A stretch of 48,432 bases of DNA, from IMG/VR virus record IMGVR_UViG_3300046460_000048, positions 1-48,432 of that record; one strand, written 5' to 3'. Every line of letters begins with the position of its first letter. Position 1 is the stretch's first letter. The notes beneath the pieces were generated by a model. The model was not told the DNA's origin and did not search any database. It saw only the letters and a list, made by a program, of their open reading frames with translations. The DNA is from a virus. The translations under genes and the position numbers were made by a program. Shown in pieces: positions 8,345 through 18,457 of this stretch.

Positions 8345-11300
8345 ATGGACCGCATCAAGGTTGACAGCAGCATAGAGCGAACCGACTTGCAGCCCATCGC
8401 GGCTCCCATCCAGAGCTACGTGCAGCCCGGCCCGTCACCTCTCCGTGGTCTCGCTGAGGGTCTCGGGAAGTTTGACACAGGGCTCAAGGAGTTCATCGAC
8501 ACACGCGCCAAGAAGCAGGCCGACGATGACGCACTGCGGGGCGAGGCGGAGTTCTACCGCAAGCACGATGGCACCATTGCGGAAGGCATCGCGGCAGGCA
8601 AGTACCCGGCTCAGTGGTCTCCTGCCTTCGTGAACGGCTACAAGAAGACACAGGGCAATGTCCGTGGTGTCCAGCTCCAGAACGACTTCCAGGCTGCCTA
8701 CGATGCGTGGCCGGGGAAGAACGATGAGAACCCCAAGGCCTACGAGATATTCGTCCAGCAGTGGATGGCGGACAATGTGGGACCCGACGAGGACCCACGC
8801 ATCCTCAAGTCCCTGCTGCCACACATTGCGAGCGCCGTAACGGACGGCTCCAACCGCTACATCCAAGATCGCCACAAGCTGGTCTACGGTGGGGCTGTGG
8901 ATGCTACCATCGCCGGGGCAGGGCAAGACGTGGACAAGGCGGTGCAGGATGGGCTCTCTGTCCCCGAGGGCACCAACTACCCGGCACTGTGGGAAAGCAT
9001 CGCGGCCAAGCGTGAGGAAGCCGTCAAGACTGGTGTGCGTCCCGATGACTTGGACCTCAGCTTGATGCAGACCATGAGTGCCAAGATACTCACCACGCGG
9101 GACCCGGAGCTGCTCAAGTTCTTCGACCAGAAGGTGCCCGGCAAGGATTACACCTACGGCGAGAGCCCCGATGGCATCAAGATCAAGAAGGAAACTCTGG
9201 ACAGCCTGGACGTAATCAACAGGCGTTCCCTCAGCGATGAGAGCGAAGCAGCCAAGGCGGCCAACAAGGCGGCCCTTGATGCAGCAGAGGCGGAGGCTGG
9301 TAATCTCCTCGCCACCGATCCCACCAAGCCACTCCCTGAGGAGCTGATAGCCCGTGGGTCCAAGCTTGATGGTGGCTTTCGGGCCAAGACGGAAGGCTGG
9401 AGGGATACCTTCGCGAAGCGCTTGCCGTCCGACCCCAAGGCAATCGATGCGGTCTATGACGAGATGTACACCGCCACGCAAACTGGTGGGGACCCCGAGA
9501 AGATCGTCCGTGATGCAGCCAGCCAAGGCGTCTTCACGAACCCCGAGGATTTCGTCAAGGCCCAGGCAGCAGCCAAGAGCATGGCCTCCGGTGCTGATGG
9601 CATCAAGAAGGTCTATGACGACCAGAGCTACAAGAATATCGAGAAGGTGATTGCCGGGCGGACCCAAGGCGCTGACCCCTTCACGGGAGACCCAATGGTG
9701 GGCATCTCGAATGAGGGGCTGGAGGCCACCTTCGACTTCCGCAAGAAGGTCACCCAGTGGGCCTTGCAGAACCCCAATGCAACCGAGCAGGAACAGGCTG
9801 ATGCCATCAACGGTATCGGCAAGTCCGTCTTGGACAGCATGGCGGCCCCTGAGGCTGGCGCTACGGATAACGGCTCTGGGCTCATCTACAACCGGGATAC
9901 CAAGCAGTTCTCCTTCCCGAACCCCTACACGGATCAAGTCAAGGAGCTTAACCCTGAGGGTGACACAAAGGGCAAGAGCGTAGGGGAGATCATCCAGGAG
10001 CAGGCCGACGAGGCTATTGCCAAAGGGAAGGCCGCAGCGGAGGCCGCAAAGCCAGAGGATGATGGGGAGGCCAGCGACTATCTCAATGGCCTCACCCCGG
10101 AGCAGCGCACCAGCCTTGATGGCCGCGCCAAGGCCTTTGGGCTGAGCACCGAGGAGTACGCCAAGAAGCTGCTGGCTCCCAAGGCTGACAGCAAGGACGA
10201 TGCTCTCACCGCCAAGCCCATCTCCTACAACCCGGACACCACGGCCACCGAAGGGGAGACCCCAAAGACCACCGCTGGTAACCCGGTGATGACCCAGCAG
10301 ATTGCCACCGACCTCATCGACAAGAGCTTGGTGGAGCAGGCTGACAGCGGAGATGGTGCCCGCACGGTACGCATCCCGGCCCAAGCTGATGACCCCAAGG
10401 CGGGACGGCTCCTAGACCTCATCAAGGTCCATGAGGCGGACGGCAACTACAATGCGGTCTACGGTAAGGCCCACAGCACGGTGGACTTGGGGCAGTACTC
10501 CTTGAACCAAATCCTCTCCATGCAGGTGGCCGCAAGGGCACGTGGCGTAAAGAGCACGGCGATAGGGGGCTACCAGTTCATCTACAAGACCCTCCGTGGT
10601 CTCAAGGGTGAGATGGGCCTAACGGGCAACGAGCAGTTCACCCCTAAGCTCCAAGACCAGCTTGCCATGCATCTGCTGCGGCGGCGGGGGTATGACCAGT
10701 TCAAGGCGGGCACCCTGTCCAAGCGAGGCTTCGCCCTCCGCATCGCCCAAGAGTGGGCCAGCCTACCGGACCCCAGAACGGGCCGCAGTGTCTACGCGGG
10801 GGATGGGCTCAATGCTTCCTCGGTGCATCCATCACGGGTGCTTGGGGAACTTGGTCTTATCCAACAGGCAGGCTACGAGCCAGAGACACCGGCAGCGAAC
10901 ATCTCGCCAGCCTCCAAGGGGGAGGGCACCATTGCGCCAGCCTACGCGGACATCCCCGATGTTGACGAGGGTGGAAACGCTGGGCAGCTCGCGAAGTTCA
11001 CGCAATGGAACTCTGACCCAGTGGCCAACAACGAGGCCAACCTCAAGACCATCAACCCACAGCTAGCCTCCGTGGTCAAGGCGGCCCAGAAGTATGCGCC
11101 TCCTGGAGTGCAGATTGTCGTTGGCTCTGGGAAGCGTGATGCAGCCCAGCAGGACATGGCCATCAAGTGGGGGTGGAGCAAGAAGCGAGACAGCGATCAC
11201 CTTGACGGCAGCGCTGTGGACCTCTGGCCCATCATCAACGGCAAGCTCAAGTTCGACCCGGCGACACAGGTAGCCATCTCCAAGGCCATGAAGCGAGCGG

Positions 11301-11392
11301 CCAAGGAGCTAGGCGTGGACCTGGATGTGGGGGCTGACTGGCGCAAGAAGGACCTACCGCACTACGCCGTCAAGAAAACCACAGGAGCCTAA
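8345..11392 (+). CDS. Internal virion protein, T7 gp15-like, with muramidase-like and M15 peptidase domains
   Basis: This 1015-residue protein occupies the gene 15 slot but is much longer than T7 gp15 (747). Residues 1 to about 680 are helical and internal-core-like. Around residues 687-840 is a lysozyme-like domain: VHEADGNYNAVYG with a candidate catalytic Glu697, then AIGGYQFIYKTL and a long helical tail. Around 910-1015 is an M15 (VanY/endolysin) peptidase domain with the zinc motif SDHLDGSAVD (His952, Asp959) and the second motif DLPHYA (His1006). It is probably ejected to open the peptidoglycan for DNA entry. In T7 the transglycosylase is on gp16, so both activities sit on a different protein here. 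Confidence 0.85.
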   Translation: MDRIKVDSSIERTDLQPIAAPIQSYVQPGPSPLRGLAEGLGKFDTGLKEFIDTRAKKQADDDALRGEAEFYRKHDGTIAEGIAAGKYPAQWSPAFVNGYKKTQGNVRGVQLQNDFQAAYDAWPGKNDENPKAYEIFVQQWMADNVGPDEDPRILKSLLPHIASAVTDGSNRYIQDRHKLVYGGAVDATIAGAGQDVDKAVQDGLSVPEGTNYPALWESIAAKREEAVKTGVRPDDLDLSLMQTMSAKILTTRDPELLKFFDQKVPGKDYTYGESPDGIKIKKETLDSLDVINRRSLSDESEAAKAANKAALDAAEAEAGNLLATDPTKPLPEELIARGSKLDGGFRAKTEGWRDTFAKRLPSDPKAIDAVYDEMYTATQTGGDPEKIVRDAASQGVFTNPEDFVKAQAAAKSMASGADGIKKVYDDQSYKNIEKVIAGRTQGADPFTGDPMVGISNEGLEATFDFRKKVTQWALQNPNATEQEQADAINGIGKSVLDSMAAPEAGATDNGSGLIYNRDTKQFSFPNPYTDQVKELNPEGDTKGKSVGEIIQEQADEAIAKGKAAAEAAKPEDDGEASDYLNGLTPEQRTSLDGRAKAFGLSTEEYAKKLLAPKADSKDDALTAKPISYNPDTTATEGETPKTTAGNPVMTQQIATDLIDKSLVEQADSGDGARTVRIPAQADDPKAGRLLDLIKVHEADGNYNAVYGKAHSTVDLGQYSLNQILSMQVAARARGVKSTAIGGYQFIYKTLRGLKGEMGLTGNEQFTPKLQDQLAMHLLRRRGYDQFKAGTLSKRGFALRIAQEWASLPDPRTGRSVYAGDGLNASSVHPSRVLGELGLIQQAGYEPETPAANISPASKGEGTIAPAYADIPDVDEGGNAGQLAKFTQWNSDPVANNEANLKTINPQLASVVKAAQKYAPPGVQIVVGSGKRDAAQQDMAIKWGWSKKRDSDHLDGSAVDLWPIINGKLKFDPATQVAISKAMKRAAKELGVDLDVGADWRKKDLPHYAVKKTTGA

Positions 11393-11395
11393 CCA

Positions 11396-14300
11396 ATGGA
11401 CCAAGCTGAGTTCGACGCACTCATGGCTACCGAGCAGGAGAAGCTGGGGGCACCACCCTCCGCTACCCCGCAGGCGGCCCCACAGCAGGCCACAGAGGCC
11501 CCGCAGGTGGACTTGTCGGGCTTGGCTGGTCTCACTGGGGCGGAGCCTGCTGCTGCCCCTCCGAGCGGCCCCACGGTCGATGACGCCCTAGCGCCTAAGC
11601 CGGATGACGGTCTCATTGAGGGCGGCTTGAAGTCCGTGCTGGGAACTCCTGGCATTAAGCAGGTGGCCCACGCTGGCGCGGCCATGGCCTCAGGGGAGAT
11701 TGAAGGCGTCTTTCAGATGAAGGACTTCCTGTTTGGCGAGACGCCTCCCGAGGAGCAGAGTGCAATCCGCCAGAAGAACACCGAGACAGCCAACACGCTG
11801 ACCAATGACAGCCTGCTTGGTGGCTTCTCCAAGGGCATCGGCCAGTTCGCCATTGCAATGATTGGCTTGGGGAAAGTCCAGGCCGGGATCAAGAGCGTTG
11901 AGGTTGGCGCGAAGGTCGTTGAGTACGCCCCCAAGACCTTTGAGATACTCAAGGCCGCCCTTGCCGGTGCCTCGGCGTTCGACCCCCACGCTTCCCGTAT
12001 GTCGGACATGGTGCAGACCACAGCTCTCGCCAACCCCGTCAACGACTGGCTCAGTGCAAAGCCCGATGACAGCGCCGCGATGGGCCGCCTCAAGAATGCC
12101 TTTGAGAGCATCGGCATGGACGTGACCCTCGGGGCCGTCTTCATGGGTGCCTCACGGGTCTGGAAGTACCGGCAGGCTGGCGATGTGGCTGGCGCGGAGA
12201 GAGCAGCAGAGGAGTTGAACAATGAGATCACTAAGGCTTCCGTCCCTGAGCAAGTTCCTGCTGGGGATGTGGCCCCTGCAAGTCAGCCCGGTGGAGAACT
12301 ACCAGCAACCGAAGGCCAGCCAGCAGGACCTACAGCCCCGGATGTCCAAGCGACGAGCCCGGAGGCTCAGCCAGCGGCAGACCCCAAGCTCCTAGATCGT
12401 GCCGCAAAGGCAGAGATGGAGCCAACCATAGCGGAGGCCCGCAAGGAGATTTCGGACAAGCTGCTTACCCACGGAGCAGACATGCCAACGGGCGTGGCGG
12501 AGAAGCTCAATGCGGCGGTCAGCTCCAACAAGCCGGAAGACTGGGATACCTTCCTCAACTCCTACGACCTGTGGGAGGGGAACGCCAAGGTTGCCCCAGA
12601 GCTGACCAGTGCGATAGACGACCTTCACAACCTCTACCAGTCGCCCCAAGTGTCTGGCCGGTTGGCGGAGATCAAGCCACGGCTGGCACAGGACTTCACC
12701 AACAATGTCACCGAGTTCCGCAAGCTGGACCTAAGGGTTCTTGAGGACTGGGCGGCTGCGGATAGGTCTGGCGATTACGCACGGACGCCTATTGAGCGTG
12801 AGGCCCTCCAGACAGTCATCAACGAGAAACGGGTAGGTGAGGCAGCCAATGATGCTGGAGTTAACCAAGGCGGAAGCGGTGGAAGCGTTGCTGAGCCCGT
12901 GGGGCAGGCACCTACCGAGGGAGCCGCACAACTCGGACCTGAGGCCGCCCCTGTCGATGGGACAGCAGTTACGGCTACACCTAGCGCGGGACAGGCAGCG
13001 CTGGATGCAGGAACGCAACTCAACTCCGCCCAGCCGCGCATTAGGCTCAGCGATGAGAATACTGCCGGGCTAGTCGAGAGCATGGAGAATGATGCGTTCG
13101 CCTTTGAGCAGTTCGGCGGATGGTATCAGGCCATGAAGGGCGGCCACGTGTTTGGCTCCGGGGACAAGGTTCCGTGGGGCAAGTTCAACCTCCCGGATGC
13201 CAACGGTGCGGACCCCGAGGTGCAGAACTTCATGGCCCGCCTAGCGGACGCCACGGCGGAGCGCACTGCGAAGATTGCCGGTGGGGCTGTCCTGTCCGAC
13301 AAGCGGGTGCTCTCCATGGTCGGCATGATGGGCAAGCTCTACAACGCCGATCCGGCCACCATCATAGGCATGGTCCAACGTGCAGGCAAAGACGCCAGCA
13401 CCATGGTTACCAATATGGAGGCTGGCTATCTGGTGGCCAACCGGATGCTCCAAGACACCCACGCCCTGGCGGCCCGCATCTCGCTTGGGGACTTCACGGA
13501 GTTTGGTGGCTTTGAGGCTGCCATGGCGGAACTCAAGAAGCGGGCCTCTATCGCTGCCTCAGTGTATAGCTCTGCCCGGTCCATCACCTCCAACGCCGCA
13601 AGGGCAACCCGGAGGATGCGTCTGGACTTCGCCGTGGACCCCAAGATGGTCTCCAAGCTGGAGAGCATGGACAGTGAGCAGCTCCTCAAGGTCCTCTCCA
13701 ACACCGAGGGTGATCCTAGGGCAGTCGCCAAGGTCCTCCGGTCCACCCTGTGGAACAAGACGGTGGACGCCTTGCAGTTCCTCTACGTGAACAACTTGGT
13801 GTCTGGCCTCAAGACCCAGCTCGTGAACTTCACCACGAACAGCTACATGCTGGGCGTGAGGCCCTTGGAGCGGATGATTGGTGGAGCTGCCTCGGGCAAC
13901 TCTGCGGTCATGAAGGAAGCCGTCAAGCAGTACCAGTACATGGGCTCCTCGTTCTATGAGAGCTTCCGCAGTGCCCGCCAAGCGTTCCTCTCCAATGATA
14001 GCGTCCTGGCTCCCCACAAGACAGACGTGAGGGGCACGGGGTTGGAAGGAGGTGCTGACCTCCGCACCATCCTCTCCGGGCAGAAGCCTTGGGGAAGCGT
14101 AGGGGGCCTCCTTGCCAACGCTACGCACATCGCCGTGGCTGGCATCGGGCTGCCCACTCGGGTGCTGGGGACCGTGGATGAGATGATGAAGCAGATGACC
14201 TACAGGTCCAAGCTTCAAGCATCCGCCTACATGGAGGCCGTGGAGACTGGCACCGCGCAAGGCTTCAAGGACGGCAACCTCAAGGCCTTCGTGGAAAGCT

Positions 14301-15655
14301 TCGTCAAGGACAAGCTCTATGCTGGCTTCGATGATGCAGGCAAGGCCACTGACTGGAAGGCCCTGCGGGAAGCTCAGATTGCTACCTTCCAGCAGGACCT
14401 CTTGCCCGGCTCGTTCGGCAGGACGCTCCAGACCGGCATCGCCAAGCATCCCGGCCTCAAGCTCATCGTCCCGTTCATCAAGACACCCACCAATGTGATG
14501 CGCTACGGGTGGAAGATGACGCCCCTCCTCAACATGGCCCAGAAGGAATATCGGGAAATGCTGAGCGGTGCGCATGGTGCGGAAGCCAAGGCGCAGGCCA
14601 TAGGGCAGATGACCATGGGCACCCTGTTCATGGGCACGGCGGCCTACATGGCTTCCCACGGGACCATGACGGGCGGCGGCCCCAGTGATCCCAAGGCCAA
14701 GAAGGCCCTGCTGGCAACCGGGTGGCAGCCCTACGCTCACGTCTACGAGAATGACGATGGCACCAAAACGTTTGTCCCAGTGGGCAGACTGGACCCTGTG
14801 GCTATCCCCATGGGCATCATCGTGGACCTCATGGACTGCTACCACAACCTCAACACCGAGGAGACCCCTGAGTTCACGGCGGCGGTTGGTTCACTCCTGA
14901 CAGCCATGTCCAAGCAGTTCACCAGCAAGACCTACCTGCTGGGCATCTCGCAGTTCATGGACGCAATGATGGACCCGGATAGGAATGCCGAGAAGGTGAT
15001 AGGCCAGACGGTCTCCAACTTCATCCCCTATTCCGCCATGCTCCGCCAGACCAACCCGGACCCCCATCTGCGGGACGCCCGGAGCATCACGGACAAGCTC
15101 ATGACCACCGTACCGGGCATGGGTGATGGTGTCCCCCTCGTGTACGATCCATGGGGCGAACCCGTGATGCGGCCCGGTCTGTGGTCCAGCGATGATGCCT
15201 CAGTGGTAGACCACGAGGTCCAGCGTATGGCTATCGAAACGGGGAGCACCATTGAGGCTCCCTCTCCGGTGGCCGCTGGGGTGGACTTGCGGGACATCAC
15301 GATGCAGGACGGAAGCAACGCCTACGCCCGCTATCAGGAGCTTGCAGGTAACCCCGGACAAGGGGACAGCCTCAAGACCATCGTGGCCCGCAAGATACGC
15401 TCTGAGCAATACCAGCTAGCCCCAGACGGCGATGCTGGCACCAAGGGCACCAAGCTGGCCATCCTCGCTGACATCGTGCAGAAGCGGCGGCAGGCGGCCA
15501 TGAAGCACCTCAAACAAGACCCGGTGGTTCGTGATGCCTTCCGTGCGGCTGACCTCAAAGCCCGCGCCCAGTACGTCAAGAACAAGCTGGAGTTCGCCTC
15601 CGGCCAGAAGCCAAGCGACGGGGGCCTTGATGCCCTCAGCAAGCTCTTTCCGTAG
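11396..15655 (+). CDS. Internal virion protein D, T7 gp16-like
   Basis: At 1419 residues this is the largest gene and occupies the gene 16 slot (T7 gp16: 1318). The first 500 residues contain Pro/Ala/Gln-rich linkers. The second half is helical, with LVSGLKTQLVNFTTNSYMLGVRPLERMIGG and PGLKLIVPFIKTPTNVMRYGWKMTP, segments typical of gp16-type ejection proteins that line the channel across the inner membrane. I do not find the N-terminal transglycosylase motif present in T7 gp16, which agrees with the hydrolase domains having moved to the preceding gene. The start has CACAGGAGC just upstream. Confidence 0.87.
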   Translation: MDQAEFDALMATEQEKLGAPPSATPQAAPQQATEAPQVDLSGLAGLTGAEPAAAPPSGPTVDDALAPKPDDGLIEGGLKSVLGTPGIKQVAHAGAAMASGEIEGVFQMKDFLFGETPPEEQSAIRQKNTETANTLTNDSLLGGFSKGIGQFAIAMIGLGKVQAGIKSVEVGAKVVEYAPKTFEILKAALAGASAFDPHASRMSDMVQTTALANPVNDWLSAKPDDSAAMGRLKNAFESIGMDVTLGAVFMGASRVWKYRQAGDVAGAERAAEELNNEITKASVPEQVPAGDVAPASQPGGELPATEGQPAGPTAPDVQATSPEAQPAADPKLLDRAAKAEMEPTIAEARKEISDKLLTHGADMPTGVAEKLNAAVSSNKPEDWDTFLNSYDLWEGNAKVAPELTSAIDDLHNLYQSPQVSGRLAEIKPRLAQDFTNNVTEFRKLDLRVLEDWAAADRSGDYARTPIEREALQTVINEKRVGEAANDAGVNQGGSGGSVAEPVGQAPTEGAAQLGPEAAPVDGTAVTATPSAGQAALDAGTQLNSAQPRIRLSDENTAGLVESMENDAFAFEQFGGWYQAMKGGHVFGSGDKVPWGKFNLPDANGADPEVQNFMARLADATAERTAKIAGGAVLSDKRVLSMVGMMGKLYNADPATIIGMVQRAGKDASTMVTNMEAGYLVANRMLQDTHALAARISLGDFTEFGGFEAAMAELKKRASIAASVYSSARSITSNAARATRRMRLDFAVDPKMVSKLESMDSEQLLKVLSNTEGDPRAVAKVLRSTLWNKTVDALQFLYVNNLVSGLKTQLVNFTTNSYMLGVRPLERMIGGAASGNSAVMKEAVKQYQYMGSSFYESFRSARQAFLSNDSVLAPHKTDVRGTGLEGGADLRTILSGQKPWGSVGGLLANATHIAVAGIGLPTRVLGTVDEMMKQMTYRSKLQASAYMEAVETGTAQGFKDGNLKAFVESFVKDKLYAGFDDAGKATDWKALREAQIATFQQDLLPGSFGRTLQTGIAKHPGLKLIVPFIKTPTNVMRYGWKMTPLLNMAQKEYREMLSGAHGAEAKAQAIGQMTMGTLFMGTAAYMASHGTMTGGGPSDPKAKKALLATGWQPYAHVYENDDGTKTFVPVGRLDPVAIPMGIIVDLMDCYHNLNTEETPEFTAAVGSLLTAMSKQFTSKTYLLGISQFMDAMMDPDRNAEKVIGQTVSNFIPYSAMLRQTNPDPHLRDARSITDKLMTTVPGMGDGVPLVYDPWGEPVMRPGLWSSDDASVVDHEVQRMAIETGSTIEAPSPVAAGVDLRDITMQDGSNAYARYQELAGNPGQGDSLKTIVARKIRSEQYQLAPDGDAGTKGTKLAILADIVQKRRQAAMKHLKQDPVVRDAFRAADLKARAQYVKNKLEFASGQKPSDGGLDALSKLFP

Positions 15656-15678
15656 ACCTAACTAGGAGATCACGCAAA

Positions 15679-18264
15679 GTGACCATCAGCAGCCTCCAGA
15701 GGGCCGTGGCATCGGGGAGCACCGATACGTTCTCCGTGCCGTTCCCCTATCTCGACAAGACCCACGTGCAGATCAAGCGGGCAGGTGTGCTCCTCGTGGT
15801 CACCACGGACTACACGTGGGTCTCGGCAAGCAGCATCCAGCTCGTGGCGGGCAATCCCGCTGCGGGGACCATCATTGAGCGGCGGAGAGTGACACCTGTG
15901 GAGCCCTTGACCACCTTCTCCCCAGGCAACCTTGACACCACGGACCTCAATGTCTCCGAGTTGCAGCCGCTCTACGTTGCGCAGGAAGCAGCGGACGCGG
16001 TGACGGACCTCTCTGGGGCCAGCTTCGTGGGCACCCCTGTGACTGCTGGGCTGCCCGGTGTGGGTGGCCTAGTGCCAATCCCATCGGAAGGCGGGGTGCT
16101 TGGCTGGGCGGGTGGGGTCCTCGTCAACAAGACGCTGGTGGAGCTTGGTGTTGGCAATGTGAATGATGACGCGGCACTCGGGGGCGGTGCTCCCAGTCAC
16201 GTCGATGTTCCCACCCAGTATGCCGCCAAGAGCTACTCTGACGGGCTGTTCAACGCTGCCATCGGGCGGGTCCTCAACGTGCGCCAATATGGTGCGGTGG
16301 GCGATGGCGTCACGGATGACCAGCCTGCCTTCGCGGCGGCCTATGCTGCGGCCAAGGCTCTCGGTGCGGGGACCTCTGAGGGGGCCTGTGGGCACGTCTG
16401 GGCACCTCCAGGCTACAAGTACAAGTTCGGGGCAAGCCTCCTGCTTGATGTTCCCGTCAAGCTGACAGTCGATGGCGAGATACTGTACACCCCCACCACC
16501 GGGGCGGCAGTCGTTGTGGGCTCCACCCTGCACACCGCACGGGGCAACACTCAGTACGACATCAAGCTGGGCGTGGTGCGAGCCGTCAACGGCAATGCGG
16601 TAGCCCCCACAGGCATCAACACGGCGGGCACCCGAGCCATCGAAATCCGGGACATGCAGTTCTCCAAGGTGTCCGTCGAGTTCGCCATTGCCTTCACCCA
16701 TGCGGGCATCTGGGCCAACGCCACGAACAACGTCTATGTTGGGCAGCATGTCCAGGACAACTACATCACCCTTGGAGAGGCGGCCTACTGCGGCGTGGGC
16801 TTCCTTGCTGAGAGCGTCGATGCTGCGCTTGGTGCCTTCCAAGTCAATGAGGTCCATATCGGGAACTCCTTTGTCAACTGGAAGAACATCGTCCTCGGCA
16901 AGTCGGGGGATGGCAACACCAACAACAACATCCTCATTGTCACCGCCTGTGATGCGGACACTGGGGGCGGCAACGTAGAGCTTTGGTCGTCCTACAACTT
17001 CTTGCAGTTTGGCTACGTCAACGGCACGATCACCCTGCAAGCCAGTACGTTCTACAACAAGGTCTACCACCAAGTCGGCAAGGGGCAGTGCACCGTCACC
17101 GACAGCGGTACTGGGAACCTCGTGCAGAACAACGTTGAGGGCACCCTCACGCAAGAGAGGTGGGAGACGACTGGCATTCTCCCGATGCATGTCCTCAAGA
17201 GCAAGGACGCGGGAGCGGCAACTGCGGTCCTCGTGGACTACTATCGTGACAGCGCCACGCCGCTTGCCAATGACAATGGGGTAGGCCTCCAGTGGTCCTT
17301 CAACAACGATGCTGCGGCAAAGTTCGCAGGTTCACGCATCCGAGCGGCTGCCGTCACGGTAACCGCAGGCACCGAGCATGGGCGCTTGATCTTCACCAAC
17401 CGGCTCAGCGGTGCGGATGTCGATGTGGCCTCCCTCTGGCAGGGTCTCTCCATCGGGCCAACGGCGGCAGACCAGGGGCAGGGCACTCTCAACGTGGCCA
17501 CAGGCTACTACTTGGCCGGGGTTGCAATCGCCAACTCTACGGGCATCATCGTGCCAACCGGAAAGGTGGCCACTCCGCAGACCAACGATGGAGCGGCTTT
17601 GGGCACCACAGCCCTGCAATGGTCTGACCTGTTCCTCGCCACCGGGGCTGTCATCAACTGGAACAACGGTGACGTGCTGGCCACCCACTCGGCCAACCTA
17701 CTGGCCTTCACGGGGGCATCCACCGGGTACACATTTGATGCCCCGGTAAGTGCCACTGCCTTCGTCCCCACCGCCGCTACCGTCCCGACTAACGGTATGT
17801 ACCTCGGTGCTGCCAATACGGTGAGCTTCGCGGCCAACACCACGGCCCTGCTTAACCTCTCGACCTCGGCGTTCCGTCCGGTGTCCTCTGGGCTCGTCAC
17901 GCTGGGCAGCGCGGCCAACCCATTCGGTGACACCTTCATCAAGGCCACCGGCAAGCTGGACTTCGGGAGTGACGTGACGATCACCCACGCCACGGACGCC
18001 TTGTCATTCGCGGGTGCGGCTAATGGTTACTCGTTCGACGCCACCTTGGTCACCACAGGGAACATGGGCGTTGGTGCGGCACAGTCCTTCCTCGTCGGCG
18101 CTAACTCTGTGGTCGGTGCCCGCAACACCGGGTGGGCGGCCATGACGGGAACCACCAACAAGGCCACCGTCTACGACACCGCCACGGTCACCCTGCCACA
18201 GCTTGCCGGGCGCATGATGGCCCTCCAGGCGGCACTCACCACTCACGGCCTCATCGGGACCTAA
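15679..18264 (+). CDS. Tail fibre / tailspike with T7 gp17 N-terminal anchor
   Basis: The 861-residue protein starts at GTG with TAGGAG 15 bases upstream. Residues 1-115 match the T7 tail fibre anchor (DTFSVPFPYLDKTHVQIKR, IIERRRVTPVEPLTTF, TTDLNVSELQPLYVAQEAAD). Residues about 200-214 carry the pectate-lyase-3 type opening NVRQYGAVGDGVTDD, followed by a beta-helical body, suggesting a spike that may bind or cleave surface polysaccharide. The C-terminal third has two degenerate repeats (LLAFTGASTGYTFDA and LSFAGAANGYSFDA) and ends with LPQLAGRMMALQAALTTHG, a common fibre tip. No catalytic residues can be assigned from sequence alone. Confidence 0.87.
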   Translation: MTISSLQRAVASGSTDTFSVPFPYLDKTHVQIKRAGVLLVVTTDYTWVSASSIQLVAGNPAAGTIIERRRVTPVEPLTTFSPGNLDTTDLNVSELQPLYVAQEAADAVTDLSGASFVGTPVTAGLPGVGGLVPIPSEGGVLGWAGGVLVNKTLVELGVGNVNDDAALGGGAPSHVDVPTQYAAKSYSDGLFNAAIGRVLNVRQYGAVGDGVTDDQPAFAAAYAAAKALGAGTSEGACGHVWAPPGYKYKFGASLLLDVPVKLTVDGEILYTPTTGAAVVVGSTLHTARGNTQYDIKLGVVRAVNGNAVAPTGINTAGTRAIEIRDMQFSKVSVEFAIAFTHAGIWANATNNVYVGQHVQDNYITLGEAAYCGVGFLAESVDAALGAFQVNEVHIGNSFVNWKNIVLGKSGDGNTNNNILIVTACDADTGGGNVELWSSYNFLQFGYVNGTITLQASTFYNKVYHQVGKGQCTVTDSGTGNLVQNNVEGTLTQERWETTGILPMHVLKSKDAGAATAVLVDYYRDSATPLANDNGVGLQWSFNNDAAAKFAGSRIRAAAVTVTAGTEHGRLIFTNRLSGADVDVASLWQGLSIGPTAADQGQGTLNVATGYYLAGVAIANSTGIIVPTGKVATPQTNDGAALGTTALQWSDLFLATGAVINWNNGDVLATHSANLLAFTGASTGYTFDAPVSATAFVPTAATVPTNGMYLGAANTVSFAANTTALLNLSTSAFRPVSSGLVTLGSAANPFGDTFIKATGKLDFGSDVTITHATDALSFAGAANGYSFDATLVTTGNMGVGAAQSFLVGANSVVGARNTGWAAMTGTTNKATVYDTATVTLPQLAGRMMALQAALTTHGLIGT

Positions 18265-18280
18265 CGGAGCGCACACCACC

Positions 18281-18457
18281 ATGAACTTTGAGCTTGAGAT
18301 GTACCGGACCCGCCTCGCCCTACAGCAGGTGCAAGGGCAACTCCTTGGCTACCTTGCGCGGGAGACTGCCGAGAAGGTCAGCGAGTTGGAGGCGGAGGAG
18401 GCCAAGGCTGCCATGGAGGCCCGTGCTGCGGAACTCAAGGAGGAGCGTGGTGGCTGA
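18281..18457 (+). CDS. Small coiled-coil protein, unknown
   Basis: This 58-residue ORF begins MNFELEMYRTRLALQQVQG and is then Glu/Ala/Lys-rich, probably a single amphipathic helix or coiled coil. It has GGAGC 12 bases upstream and its end overlaps the next gene by eight bases. The pair sits where T7 has gene 17.5. I do not recognise a family; a cytoplasmic partner of the following membrane protein is a reasonable guess. Confidence 0.55.
   Translation: MNFELEMYRTRLALQQVQGQLLGYLARETAEKVSELEAEEAKAAMEARAAELKEERGG

Noticed and set aside
8435-10384. 649-codon open frame on the minus strand
   Set aside because: It lies wholly opposite the gp15-like gene and encodes low-complexity Leu/Gly/Val sequence typical of antisense frames in GC-rich coding DNA; no family motifs.
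13559-14845. 428-codon open frame on the minus strand
   Set aside because: Antisense to the gp16-like gene, His/Gly/Leu-rich shadow sequence, no ribosome site or motifs.
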